A DNA stretch of 64,000 nucleotides from Lachnoclostridium sp. (lineage in GTDB: Bacteria; Bacillota; Clostridia; Lachnospirales; Lachnospiraceae). Both the position numbers and the translations under genes were made by a program. Positions within the stretch are counted from its first letter, which is position 1. Each line of letters begins with the position of its first letter. Below the pieces are notes generated by a model. That model ran no database searches, was not told the origin of the DNA, and was given only the letters and a program-made list of their open reading frames with translations. Location of the stretch: NCBI GenBank assembly GCA_023664665.1, contig JAMPEY010000001.1:62001-126000 (forward strand), in the 5' to 3' direction. This document shows positions 7,262-17,831 of the stretch, one piece after another.

Positions 7262-9862
7262 ATGAAAAAGAAATGGTTTCAAAGGGGGTTGTGCGCAGTT
7301 CTTTGTGCCGCAATGGTTATGGGACTTACCTCCTGCGGAGGAAAAGGCGTAAGTCAGGATCCGAATCTGGCGAAACAGTATGTCTATTCCGGCAGGGAAA
7401 TCGGCGAATTTGCCAATCTCGGAGATGACATAGGCATCCGGGATACCATAAAAAAAGGTGACAAAATCTATATTTTGATGGAAGTGTACCATTATTCGAC
7501 AAGCAGTGAAGACGGTCAGGATTTGCGGATTGTGACCATGGATGCTGACGGCTCGAATATCAAAATGCAGAATCTTGAAATAAATCTCGAAAAGCCGGAT
7601 TGGGGACTGGATGAAGAAAATGGCGGAGGAGACTCCGATTCTTACGACGGAACCGTGGGCGGCGGTATTATGCCCCTTGCCCGTGCTCAGGCAGTGCCGA
7701 TGCCGGAAGTGGTTGCGCCGTCGGCTTCCGAGGAGACAGTGCCTGCGGAGGATGCTTCGGAAGATGCCAATCAGGACGATACACAGACGGACGATGCAGA
7801 TGTGACGGATGATGAAATGGGGATTCCGGATATTGATATCACGGATCCTTTTATGAATATAAATGAGTACGCGGGATATCAGAATTTTACCTTTGCCGCG
7901 GACGCCAAGCTTCTGTACGGAATCAAGCAGTACAGCAGAAACGATTATACGGACCCTTATAATACGGTGAACCAGAGAAAACTGGTAGTATGCGCATGGG
8001 ATATGAAGGGAAATATTGAGTGGGAGCAGGATCTTGAGGAAGTGACCGGCAGTCCGGGAAAAGAATATTGGGTTAATTTTATGACTTCTCTGGCAGACGG
8101 TTCCCTGATGATGGTATTGGAGGGGGAGAATAGTACCCGGGTGATCATGGACCAAAAAGGCAGGGTTGTAGAAGTCGGGGAATTCAAGAGCGAAGACGAG
8201 AACCTTGAAAGGCTTTCCGAAATTGTCTTAAAAGACGGGGGCGCCGCTTATGCGCTGTATTGGGATCAGGATTGGAGATACCTGTATGTAGCGCCTTATG
8301 ACCTTGAAACGGGCAGGCTGGGAGAAGGCGAGAAGATGCCCGAGGTGTTGAACCTCAGGGGTTATAGCGCAATGAGCGCAGGCACGGATACGGATTTGGT
8401 GTTCAGTACAACTGCGGGGGTGTTTACCTACAATATCGGAGATGAAGACATCACGCAGATCATGAGTTATGTCAATTCCGACCTGTATACCAACAGCCTG
8501 AACCAGATTATCATGCTGGACGGCGATAACTTTATCGGTTTTTATAATGATATGGATGATTATACCACAAGGGTGGGTTATTTTAGCAAGGTGGACCCTA
8601 AGGATATTCCGGACAAAAAGGTGATTCTTATTGCTGCATTTTATATCAACTACGATATCAGAAAGAGAATCGTGGATTTCAACAAGGAAAGCGATGAGTA
8701 CCGCATTATCTATAAGGAATACGAATCCTATTCCACACAGGATGATTATATGGCGGGGTACACACAGTTAAACAATGATATTATCTCCGGCAATATGCCC
8801 GATATTCTGATATGTAATCCCAATATGCCCGTGGAGAATTACATTTCCAAGGGACTTTTGGCGGATGTGGAAAAGCTGATAGAGCAGGATGAGGAGCTGT
8901 CCAAAGCGGAGTTTGTACAGAGCGCTTTTGATGCCTATAGGGTGAAAGACAAACTTTATTATGTGATTCCTTCTTTCACCGTGAGAAGCTATATGGGCAA
9001 GCAGTCTCTGGTGGGTGACAGGACTTCCTGGACCATGGCGGAGTTCCGAGAGACAGTGGATTCCCTTCCGGAAGGGACGCTGGGATTCGGCGAGACCACA
9101 AGGGATAGTTTCATTTATAATATGCTGACATTCTGCGGAAGTGATTTCGTGGATATATCCACGGGAAAATGTGATTTTGATTCCCAAAACTTTATTGAGA
9201 TGCTGGAATATGCCAATACCCTGCCCGCAGAATTGGATTATGAAAATTGGGATGATGATTATTGGATGAATTACGGTTCCCAGTGGAGGGAGAACAGAAC
9301 GCTTCTGGCGGATGTGTATCTGAACGATATGCACGATTTGAACCGGAGCATAAAAGGCTCTATGGGAGAAGCGGTAAGTTTTGTGGGATTCCCCACGGAC
9401 AGCGGAAAAGGCAGCGTAGTTTCTGTGAACAACTTCTATGCGATTTCCTCTAAGTCCGCCAACAAGGAGGGGGCATGGCAGTTTTTGCGCTATTACCTGA
9501 CGGAGGAATATCAGGATGAGCTGGGCTGGCAGATACCTACCAATGGGGCGAGCTATGAGAAGTGGCTGAAAGCCGCTATGGAAAAGCCATTTTATGAAGA
9601 TGAGGACGGCAATAAGGTGGAGTATGAAGACACATACTATATCAATGATGAGTCAATCGTGATTCCGGTTATGACGCAGGAAGAGGTAGACCGGATAGAC
9701 GCCTTTATAAAGTCGGTGGATAAGCCTGCTTATATGAACCAGAATGTGCAGAACATTATCACGGAGGAAGTGGCAGCCTACTTTGAGGGGCAGAAGAGCG
9801 CCGAGGCTGTGGCGGAGGTTATCCAGAGCCGCGTGAAGGTTTATGTAAATGAAAATATGTAA
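7262..9862 (+). CDS. Large propeller-type extracellular solute-binding lipoprotein
   Basis: 866 residues with a lipoprotein signal (basic start, hydrophobic stretch, lipobox LTSC, Cys25). The N-terminal half has propeller-like strands (VTMDADGS, VVCAWDMKGNIEWEQD, DGSLMMVLEG) interrupted by a very acidic Asp/Glu/Thr-rich linker at about 160-185. The solute-binding domain starts near residue 455 (KVILIAAFY, DFNKESDEY, PDILICNPN). The tail IITEEVAAYFEGQKS matches the lipoprotein at 1-2133. GGAGG precedes the ATG by a normal distance. It is the last gene of the left cluster and may be a second receptor for the same permease pair. Ligand unknown. Confidence 0.88.
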   Translation: MKKKWFQRGLCAVLCAAMVMGLTSCGGKGVSQDPNLAKQYVYSGREIGEFANLGDDIGIRDTIKKGDKIYILMEVYHYSTSSEDGQDLRIVTMDADGSNIKMQNLEINLEKPDWGLDEENGGGDSDSYDGTVGGGIMPLARAQAVPMPEVVAPSASEETVPAEDASEDANQDDTQTDDADVTDDEMGIPDIDITDPFMNINEYAGYQNFTFAADAKLLYGIKQYSRNDYTDPYNTVNQRKLVVCAWDMKGNIEWEQDLEEVTGSPGKEYWVNFMTSLADGSLMMVLEGENSTRVIMDQKGRVVEVGEFKSEDENLERLSEIVLKDGGAAYALYWDQDWRYLYVAPYDLETGRLGEGEKMPEVLNLRGYSAMSAGTDTDLVFSTTAGVFTYNIGDEDITQIMSYVNSDLYTNSLNQIIMLDGDNFIGFYNDMDDYTTRVGYFSKVDPKDIPDKKVILIAAFYINYDIRKRIVDFNKESDEYRIIYKEYESYSTQDDYMAGYTQLNNDIISGNMPDILICNPNMPVENYISKGLLADVEKLIEQDEELSKAEFVQSAFDAYRVKDKLYYVIPSFTVRSYMGKQSLVGDRTSWTMAEFRETVDSLPEGTLGFGETTRDSFIYNMLTFCGSDFVDISTGKCDFDSQNFIEMLEYANTLPAELDYENWDDDYWMNYGSQWRENRTLLADVYLNDMHDLNRSIKGSMGEAVSFVGFPTDSGKGSVVSVNNFYAISSKSANKEGAWQFLRYYLTEEYQDELGWQIPTNGASYEKWLKAAMEKPFYEDEDGNKVEYEDTYYINDESIVIPVMTQEEVDRIDAFIKSVDKPAYMNQNVQNIITEEVAAYFEGQKSAEAVAEVIQSRVKVYVNENM

Positions 9863-9898
9863 CAAAAACAGGAAGTAACAGGAAAGGAAATAAAGGAC

Positions 9899-11461
9899 AT
9901 GGGCAAGAAACCGGTTGTTTTAATGATTTTGGACGGATATGGGTTAAATGAAAGGACGGACGGTAATGCCGTAGCACAGGCAAAGACCCCGGTTATGGAC
10001 AGACTGATGAAGGAGTATCCTTTTGTGAAGGGGAACGCCAGCGGCATGGCAGTGGGACTTCCCGACGGACAGATGGGCAATTCCGAGGTAGGACACCTGA
10101 ATATGGGCGCGGGACGCATTGTGTATCAGGAACTTACCAGAATCACCAAGGAGATACAGGACGGAACTTTTTTTGAAAATCCGGCTCTGCTCCACGCCGT
10201 GGAAAACTGCAAAAAAAACGACAGCGCCCTTCATTTGATGGGACTTTTGTCGGACGGAGGCGTACACAGCCATAACACACATTTGTACGGGCTGCTGGAG
10301 CTGGCAAAGAGAAACGGATTAAGCAAGGTGTTTGTGCATTGTTTTCTGGACGGAAGGGACACTCCTCCCGCCAGCGGAAAGGAATTTGCGGAAGCATTAA
10401 ATGCCGAAACGGAGAAAATCGGCGTAGGGAAAATCGCTTCCGTGATTGGGCGTTATTATGCCATGGACAGGGATAATAATTATGACCGCGTTAAGCTGGC
10501 TTATGATGCTTTGACCAAAGGCGAAGGGCTCACGGCGGCATGCGGCATCTGCGGAATCCAAAATTCCTATGACAAGGGAGAGACGGATGAATTTGTAAAG
10601 CCCACGGTAGTGGTGGAGGACGGAAAGCCCGTTGCCACCGTACAGGATGGGGATTCCGTTGTGTTCTTCAATTTCCGCCCCGACCGTGCAAGGGAGATTA
10701 CCAGAGCTTTCTGTGATGATGATTTCAAAGGCTTTGACAGGGGAGAGCGCAAGGATATCACCTATGTGTGCTTTTCCGATTATGATCCCACCATCGCCAA
10801 CAAGGAAGTGGCATTCCACAAGATTGCGGTCACCAATACTTTCGGCGAATGGCTGGCGGCAAACGGATGTAAGCAGGCGAGAATCGCGGAGACCGAGAAA
10901 TATGCCCATGTTACCTTCTTTTTTAACGGCGGCGTGGAGGAGCCCAATGCAGGGGAGGAGCGTATTCTGGTAAATTCTCCCAAATATGTGCCCACTTATG
11001 ACAAAAAGCCCCGCATGAGCGCATATACCGTTTGTGATAAGCTCAGTGAAGCCATCACTGCAAAGGATGAAAGCGGCGAGCCTTACTATGATGTGATTAT
11101 CTGCAACTTTGCCAATCCGGATATGGTGGGTCATACCGGCGTGCTGGAGGCTGCCATAGAGGCGGTGGAAGTCATCGACAAGTGCGTGGGTGAAATCGTA
11201 GAGCTGGTGAAAGAAACGGACGGCGCTTTGTTTATCTGCGCGGATCACGGCAATGCGGAGCAGCTTGTGGACTATGAAACCAATGCACCCTTTACGGCGC
11301 ATACTACCAATCCGGTGCCCTTCATTCTGGTTAACTATGACGAGGCATACACATTGAGGGAGGACGGCTGTCTGGCGGATATTGTTCCCACACTGATTCA
11401 GATTATGGGAAAGACACAGCCGCAGGAAATGACCGGCAAATCCCTGCTGGTTCGTAAATAA
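9899..11461 (+). CDS. gpmI: 2,3-bisphosphoglycerate-independent phosphoglycerate mutase
   Basis: 520 residues, the normal length for the cofactor-independent enzyme, which interconverts 3- and 2-phosphoglycerate in glycolysis using two Mn ions in the cytoplasm. The metal-binding start LDGYGLN (Asp12) and the catalytic serine in GNSEVGHLNMG (Ser62) are present, as are DGRDTPP, GRYYAMDRD, FNFRPDRARE and the late metal site ADHGNAEQ. AAAGGAC precedes the ATG. It starts 36 bases after the solute-binding gene. Enolase, the next glycolytic step, lies about 5 kb downstream, separated by four lipoprotein or membrane-protein genes. Confidence 0.98.
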   Translation: MGKKPVVLMILDGYGLNERTDGNAVAQAKTPVMDRLMKEYPFVKGNASGMAVGLPDGQMGNSEVGHLNMGAGRIVYQELTRITKEIQDGTFFENPALLHAVENCKKNDSALHLMGLLSDGGVHSHNTHLYGLLELAKRNGLSKVFVHCFLDGRDTPPASGKEFAEALNAETEKIGVGKIASVIGRYYAMDRDNNYDRVKLAYDALTKGEGLTAACGICGIQNSYDKGETDEFVKPTVVVEDGKPVATVQDGDSVVFFNFRPDRAREITRAFCDDDFKGFDRGERKDITYVCFSDYDPTIANKEVAFHKIAVTNTFGEWLAANGCKQARIAETEKYAHVTFFFNGGVEEPNAGEERILVNSPKYVPTYDKKPRMSAYTVCDKLSEAITAKDESGEPYYDVIICNFANPDMVGHTGVLEAAIEAVEVIDKCVGEIVELVKETDGALFICADHGNAEQLVDYETNAPFTAHTTNPVPFILVNYDEAYTLREDGCLADIVPTLIQIMGKTQPQEMTGKSLLVRK

Positions 11462-11488
11462 TATAACGCGAAAGAATACAGGTGACAA

Positions 11489-12781
11489 ATGAGGGAAAGA
11501 AAAAGCATAACAAAAGCGGTATTCGTGCTTGTGGCGGTGCTGTTTGCGGGAGCGCTCTGCGGATGCGGACAATCCGTTAATGCCCCGCAGTGTTTAAAAG
11601 CATATCTGGACAATGGCTTAAAAGGCGATACAAAGTCAGTGGTGGAATTAAAACTTGCCATATCCGAGAGTGCGGCGGCAGACACCTATGAGGATGGCAT
11701 GGATGCGCAGTTTGGTGCTTTCTTTTCCTCATTTGGCATTTCAAAAGAATGGGAAGCTGATTTCCGGGAAGTCATGCCGGAGATTTTTGCCGGCGCAAAG
11801 TATGAGGTTGGGGACTTTACACAACAGGAGGACGGTTCCTGCATAGTCACGGTAAGCTATGAGCGGATGCAGGTTTTTGAGCCTGCGATGGATGACGCCC
11901 TGAAAGCTTATGAAAAGGAATTAAAAAGCTGGAAGGAGAACCCTTCCTCGGCGCCACAGTCTGACGGGGAGATGAAGGAGGCGTTTTTCACCCTGTTTCG
12001 GGGCAGTATCAGAAAAATGCTTGTCAACGCAAAGTATGAAGACCCTGCCGAAACAACCATCACTTTGGTAAAAACGGCAAAACAGTGCTATGTTCCGGCG
12101 AAACGGGATTTGGAGGATTTAGAGTCAGAATTTTTCGATAAACCGGACGCGGACAAGCTTCCTTTTTTTGATATTACCAATCTTTATGATTTTGACGCCG
12201 CCATGTATGTGCAGGGTTTATTGGATAATTCTTATAAAAACGATTCCGCTTTATTTTGTGAGGCCACGGGTTTTTCAAAAAATGAGGCGGCAGTTATCTA
12301 TGAGCTGGGAGTCACCGGCGAAATGAGTGATTTTGCCGCAGTAATCGACAGCGATATTTCCGAGGAACTATACCATGAGTTTTGGGAGCTTATGAAAGAA
12401 TTGCTCAGTCGCGTAAAATACACGGTGGGGGATGCGAAGAGGCAGGAAGACGGTACCTATACCGTACAGGTGACTTACGAACAGATGAAGTTGTTTGAAC
12501 CGATGATTGCGGATGCAGCGCAAAAATTTAACCAGAAGATGCTGGAGTGGCAGACGGTTCCCGCACAGTTTCCCGACAGTGAAGATGCCGTGACGGAACA
12601 AATGCTCATCATTGAGAGGGACTGTATCAGGGAAATTCTTTTACATCCGGAATATAAGGAGCCTGAAACCATGACGGTTACGCTTGTGCCGGAAGGTGAG
12701 TATTATGTGATGAAGCAGGAGGACCAACTTAAATTGCAGAACAATTTCTTTGATTTCGAAACGCTTTCGTGGTTCCCGTAA
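11489..12781 (+). CDS. Lipoprotein with two tandem copies of a DUF5105-like domain
   Basis: 430 residues with a lipoprotein signal (lipobox LCGC, Cys near residue 26). The mature part has two homologous halves, about 30-225 and 230-425. Each starts with a C-x-K/V-A/G-x-L-D-N-x-x-K segment, contains K-Y-x-V-G-D followed by R/Q-Q-E-D-G-[ST], an M-x-[VL]-F-E-P motif, and ends at a [ND]-F-F-D/E-F-F-D box. The same domain occurs once each in the lipoproteins at 12873-13535 and 15698-16339. I associate it with the DUF5105-type lipoproteins of Lachnospiraceae, from memory of the pattern. No catalytic motif is visible; a surface-exposed role is inferred. Confidence 0.8.
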   Translation: MRERKSITKAVFVLVAVLFAGALCGCGQSVNAPQCLKAYLDNGLKGDTKSVVELKLAISESAAADTYEDGMDAQFGAFFSSFGISKEWEADFREVMPEIFAGAKYEVGDFTQQEDGSCIVTVSYERMQVFEPAMDDALKAYEKELKSWKENPSSAPQSDGEMKEAFFTLFRGSIRKMLVNAKYEDPAETTITLVKTAKQCYVPAKRDLEDLESEFFDKPDADKLPFFDITNLYDFDAAMYVQGLLDNSYKNDSALFCEATGFSKNEAAVIYELGVTGEMSDFAAVIDSDISEELYHEFWELMKELLSRVKYTVGDAKRQEDGTYTVQVTYEQMKLFEPMIADAAQKFNQKMLEWQTVPAQFPDSEDAVTEQMLIIERDCIREILLHPEYKEPETMTVTLVPEGEYYVMKQEDQLKLQNNFFDFETLSWFP

Positions 12782-12872
12782 GCGATGTTTGCGGCGGCGC
12801 CTGCATGGGCATTGGACGGCGCAATCAAACCTATTTATGCTGCCAAACGAAAGCAGTGAAACGGAGGTTGGG

Positions 12873-13535
12873 ATGGATATAAAAAACAGGATAAAGAAAG
12901 TGGCAGCGGTATCCGCCTGCGTGATAGCGGCGGTGTTTTTTTCGGGATGCGGGACGCCGCCTGAGATTGACGCGTCCGCATATGTGAAGATATGGCTTGA
13001 CTGCGTATTTATGAATGAAACGCCTGCAGGCATCAAGGACCAGACTGCCGCTTATGAAAAACAGATAAACAGCATTACTTCTTCTTTCCTTGCAAATTAC
13101 AGCGAAAATTATGAGATTACGCCGGAATTGGAAGAGGATTTCCGGGAAATTTTCAAAGAATTATATGCCAAGGCAAAATACACGGTGGGGGATTTCAGAA
13201 AGCGGGAGGACGGTTCTTATGTGGTGGCTGTCACCTGTGAGCAGGCGCAGTTTTATAAAGCCTATGAAGGGGAATACAAAAAAGCCTGCGTGGATTTATA
13301 TAAAAACTGGACGCAGTTTCCCGCATCCGCGCCGTCTTCCGAAGCAGATGCGCAGAAATATGTGATGGGGATGCTGCGGGACAGTATGAAAAAAGGGATG
13401 TCCCATATAGAATACGAGGAGCCTGTTGAGATATCCGTAACGGTGGAGCCGAAAGGCGGACAGTATCAGATTAGCGACGGGGATGTTTACCTGATATTTA
13501 TGAGGTTATTTGATATTTTTGATATCACAAAGTAG
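12873..13535 (+). CDS. Single-domain DUF5105-like lipoprotein
   Basis: 220 residues starting at the ATG at 12873, which has CGGAGG seven to eight bases upstream; the frame is open further upstream but lacks a ribosome site. The signal peptide ends in the lipobox FSGC. The mature protein has one copy of the domain seen in its neighbours: K-Y-T-V-G-D-F followed by R-E-D-G-S-Y, and an E-Q-A-Q-F-Y-K segment in place of the usual M-x-x-F-E-P. It is the most diverged member. It sits 91 bases after the two-domain lipoprotein and 40 before the zinc-ribbon gene. Function unknown. Confidence 0.8.
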   Translation: MDIKNRIKKVAAVSACVIAAVFFSGCGTPPEIDASAYVKIWLDCVFMNETPAGIKDQTAAYEKQINSITSSFLANYSENYEITPELEEDFREIFKELYAKAKYTVGDFRKREDGSYVVAVTCEQAQFYKAYEGEYKKACVDLYKNWTQFPASAPSSEADAQKYVMGMLRDSMKKGMSHIEYEEPVEISVTVEPKGGQYQISDGDVYLIFMRLFDIFDITK

Positions 13536-13575
13536 AACCCCACGGTACATATGCATATGAGGGAGGAAAGCAGGC

Positions 13576-15600
13576 ATGGTATGCAAAAACTGCGGCAAGG
13601 AGATAAACAAGGGAGCGCTATATTGTGAATATTGTGGGAAAAACATTGAAAATGACGGGGTAAAGAGAGCCGTAGCCATTGCAGCGTTGTTATTGGCATT
13701 AGGGACGGCGGCCGGCGTATTTTATTTTACCGGTGATGCTTATGTAAGCAGAAAGAATTTGAAACTTGCAGAAAAGTGCTATGAAGAGGAGGAATATGAG
13801 GAGGCGCTTTCCTATTGCAGGGAGGCTCTGGAACGGGATTTTGCTTTGACGGACGCCTATCTGCTGCAGGCGGATATCCTGCAGGCGGAGGAGAAATTTG
13901 AAGAAGCTGTCCAAAATCTGGAAAAAGGACTGACAAGGACCAAGCAGGACGAGAAAGCGCAGGGGCTTCTTGCGGAAAAGATTGACGAGGTGAACAGAGC
14001 GGAGGCAGCAGCCGTAACAGCGCGTTTTCAGAAATATCTGGATCAGGAACTGGCGCCGCGATACGGTTATGCGAAGATGGATTCCCAGATAAAAGAATTT
14101 GACCAAAGCGCGTTGTCCCAGTATGGACCAAGCGAGAAAGATATCCGTTGGACGGGCGTTACCGGCATTGTTTTTGCCCGGATATGCGATTGGGACCAAG
14201 ACGGCAGGGACGAACTTCTGACGATGGTTCAGGAGGAGAAAAGCAAGAACCTGTACCTATATGAATTAGAAGACGGAAAGGTGGTTAAGAAGTCGGAATG
14301 TCCGGTGCAGCAAAGCGATGACATGGCGCAGCGCGATGAAATCTGGCTTTTGCTGGATGCGGAGAGCGGGAAATACCTGTATTCCTCATTGGATTATCAT
14401 GGTGTTATCGTGGATGAGATTCATGGGGAGGCGAACCTGTATCGGTATGATGGGAAGAATCTGTATACTCCTTTAATATTTGAATACAAATCGGAGCCTG
14501 AGTCCTCTGACTGCCGGGTTTCTCAATATAACGAAAAAGGGGAGCTTTTGTTAAGTGAGAGCGTGTACGGTTTCCTGCATGACGGACCGGATTATGAACG
14601 GAAACCGGACAGGGAGCATTGTGAGAAAAGGATGACGGAGCTGTTTGCCCAATATGGGATAGTGTGGGATTCCGATGAAAACATTCCGGCAGCCGGTAGT
14701 GGGAACGAGGAGCTGGCAAGGCTTTGTGTGTGGCATAACTACAGAGAGAGTTATCTGGGTGACGGCACATATGTATATCACTTTAATGATTGGGACAGCC
14801 CGCTTCCGGTTTATGAGCGTTTCCTGCAGGGCAGGGAGACACTGCGGATGCGGGGAGATGTGGCGGACATTTGGTTCGGCAGTGAGAGGGAAGAATGGAC
14901 TTTTCAAGAGATTCTGGAGTCTGTGGAGCATTCTCGTTCGGAGTACAGTGGGCAGGAGGTTTCCGAAGTGGAGTATGCCTTTATTGACTGTGGGGGCGAT
15001 GGCGTGGAGGAGATGCTGCTCAGATTCCTATGGCCGGGAGCGAACCGTCAGGAATCGTGGGATGATGGCACGCAGATCGCAGTGATTTTCTGCAATGACG
15101 GGGAATTGGAGCTGGTATACATGGATGAAACATGGGAAAGAGCCGCTCTGGATATTACCTATGACGGATTGATCAGCAGCCTCCTTTCACCTAATATGGG
15201 TCGGCTTATCTCCACACAGCGATATATAGACGGAAATGGTGATCTTCAGACTGTTTATAGCACAGAAGATCTGTGGGGGCAGTGTGTATCATATCTGTCT
15301 GAGGCTGCCTATAATGAGGCGTTTGCAAAAACAGGAGACTATGACCCGAATATGGGGATAATGCGTTATGAGATAAAGGATGAAGAGTATTGTGTGCTGT
15401 ATGAAGGGGGCGATACGGAGGAATGCAGGTATTTTATCTCTTTGTGCGAGCAGGAGGGAAAATGCTTTGTCACGGAGGAAGAGATGGACAGTCTGCTCAT
15501 ACAGAGGCTGGGGGAAGTGAGGGACGAAACAAGGGTAAGCGGAAACGAATTGCATTGGGAGCCTGCCAATTGGGTGCCTGCCAATGCAAAAAAATATTGA
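13576..15600 (+). CDS. Zinc-ribbon, membrane-anchored TPR-like protein
   Basis: 674 residues. It opens with a zinc ribbon (CKNCGKEINKGALYCEYCG, two C-x2-C pairs), then one membrane segment (about 35-52), then about two TPR-like helical repeats (AEKCYEEEEYEEALSYCREAL, residues about 62-140). The rest is a large presumably external part with two Asp-rich FG-GAP or EF-hand-like turns (CDWDQDGRDELL and DCGGDGVEEML). A cytoplasmic zinc ribbon joined to an outer sensory or binding region is common in Clostridia. It lies among DUF5105-like lipoproteins and may act with them. The last codons overlap the -35 box of the next gene's promoter. Function unknown. Confidence 0.8.
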   Translation: MVCKNCGKEINKGALYCEYCGKNIENDGVKRAVAIAALLLALGTAAGVFYFTGDAYVSRKNLKLAEKCYEEEEYEEALSYCREALERDFALTDAYLLQADILQAEEKFEEAVQNLEKGLTRTKQDEKAQGLLAEKIDEVNRAEAAAVTARFQKYLDQELAPRYGYAKMDSQIKEFDQSALSQYGPSEKDIRWTGVTGIVFARICDWDQDGRDELLTMVQEEKSKNLYLYELEDGKVVKKSECPVQQSDDMAQRDEIWLLLDAESGKYLYSSLDYHGVIVDEIHGEANLYRYDGKNLYTPLIFEYKSEPESSDCRVSQYNEKGELLLSESVYGFLHDGPDYERKPDREHCEKRMTELFAQYGIVWDSDENIPAAGSGNEELARLCVWHNYRESYLGDGTYVYHFNDWDSPLPVYERFLQGRETLRMRGDVADIWFGSEREEWTFQEILESVEHSRSEYSGQEVSEVEYAFIDCGGDGVEEMLLRFLWPGANRQESWDDGTQIAVIFCNDGELELVYMDETWERAALDITYDGLISSLLSPNMGRLISTQRYIDGNGDLQTVYSTEDLWGQCVSYLSEAAYNEAFAKTGDYDPNMGIMRYEIKDEEYCVLYEGGDTEECRYFISLCEQEGKCFVTEEEMDSLLIQRLGEVRDETRVSGNELHWEPANWVPANAKKY

Positions 15601-15625
15601 CAGATTTTCAGATTTGTGGTAAATT
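15597..15625 (+). promoter_or_regulatory. Candidate promoter overlapping the end of the zinc-ribbon gene
   Basis: A perfect TTGACA (15597-15602), a 17-base spacer and TAAATT (15620-15625). The -35 overlaps the stop codon of the upstream gene. It should drive the lipoprotein at 15698 separately from the upstream genes. Confidence 0.65.
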
Positions 15626-15697
15626 GTTTTTTGCGTGTGTAATACAATGCATATCACGCAGGAAAATATCTATATGACAAAAAGGAGAAGAAAGACA

Positions 15698-16339
15698 ATG
15701 AAACATGTAAAAAAGATTGCATTGGCATTGGTATGTGTAATGCTGGTGGGAGTCCTTGGCGGATGTGGCTCCAAGTTTGACGCAGCGGAGTATCTGAAGG
15801 CTACGCTGGATAATTCCTACAAGAATGATTCAAGCGGTCTTGTAAAATTAAAACTCGGCACGGCTGAGGAAGCTTCCGATATTTATGAGGAAGGCATCGA
15901 TACGGAGGTAAATGCTTTCTTGGAAGGACTGACAGTTTCCGATACGCTGGAAGAGGAGTTCCGTGAAGTTTTTAAGGATATGTTTTCCAAGGTAAAATAT
16001 ACGGTGGGAAAAGCGGAAAAGAAGGATAACGGTTCTTTTGCGGTAACCGTTACATATGAGAAGATGATTATTTTTGAGCCTATGATGGAAGATTATATGC
16101 AGGCTGTAATGAATCTGCAGGGAGATGCTTCCGTTGCGGCGCTTTCTCAGGAAGAGCAGATGGAAAAGCTGATGGAAGCAATGAAGGACAGCATGAAGAA
16201 TGCGATGGGAGCTGTCACTTATGCGGAGCCCGCAGAGCTTACGATAAGGATTGAGCTGGTGGACAAGCTTTATACTCCCAACACAAGCGATCTGGCTAAT
16301 TTAGAAAAGTCCCTGTTTGATATGGAGGCAGTCCAGTAA
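15698..16339 (+). CDS. Single-domain DUF5105-like lipoprotein
   Basis: 213 residues from the ATG at 15698 (AAAGGAG upstream). Signal peptide with lipobox LGGC (Cys near residue 23). The mature protein is one complete copy of the domain found twice in the lipoprotein at 11489-12781: YLKATLDNSYKND, KYTVGKAEKKDNGSF, MIIFEPMMEDY and a final SLFD box. LDNSYKND is almost identical to LDNSYKND in the second half of that protein, so these are close paralogues. It has its own promoter and is followed by the hairpin in front of eno. Function unknown. Confidence 0.82.
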   Translation: MKHVKKIALALVCVMLVGVLGGCGSKFDAAEYLKATLDNSYKNDSSGLVKLKLGTAEEASDIYEEGIDTEVNAFLEGLTVSDTLEEEFREVFKDMFSKVKYTVGKAEKKDNGSFAVTVTYEKMIIFEPMMEDYMQAVMNLQGDASVAALSQEEQMEKLMEAMKDSMKNAMGAVTYAEPAELTIRIELVDKLYTPNTSDLANLEKSLFDMEAVQ

Positions 16340-16362
16340 TAAGGTTCCAAGACAAAAAGAAT

Positions 16363-17744
<1,382 letters not shown>

Positions 17745-17766
17745 TGAGAAAATTTTATAAAAACAG

Positions 17767-17806
17767 TTGAATTTGCGTGCATCTTATGGTAACATAGTTT
17801 ATGTTA
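17767..17806 (+). promoter_or_regulatory. secG promoter with a palindrome over the -10 box
   Basis: TTGAAT (17767-17772), a 17-base spacer and TAACAT (17790-17795), upstream of secG. A perfect 7-3-7 inverted repeat, TAACATA-GTT-TATGTTA (17790-17806), covers the -10 box and the expected start point. It could be a repressor operator. Confidence 0.5.
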
Positions 17807-17831
17807 TGTTTAGCGTGACAGGAGGTGTGAA

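Noticed and set aside
10397..11572. Minus-strand open frame of 391 codons
   Set aside because: Antisense of gpmI, whose family motifs are complete; the antisense protein has no recognisable features.
12785..12859. A 24-codon peptide between two lipoprotein genes
   Set aside because: No ribosome site and no similarity to known small proteins.
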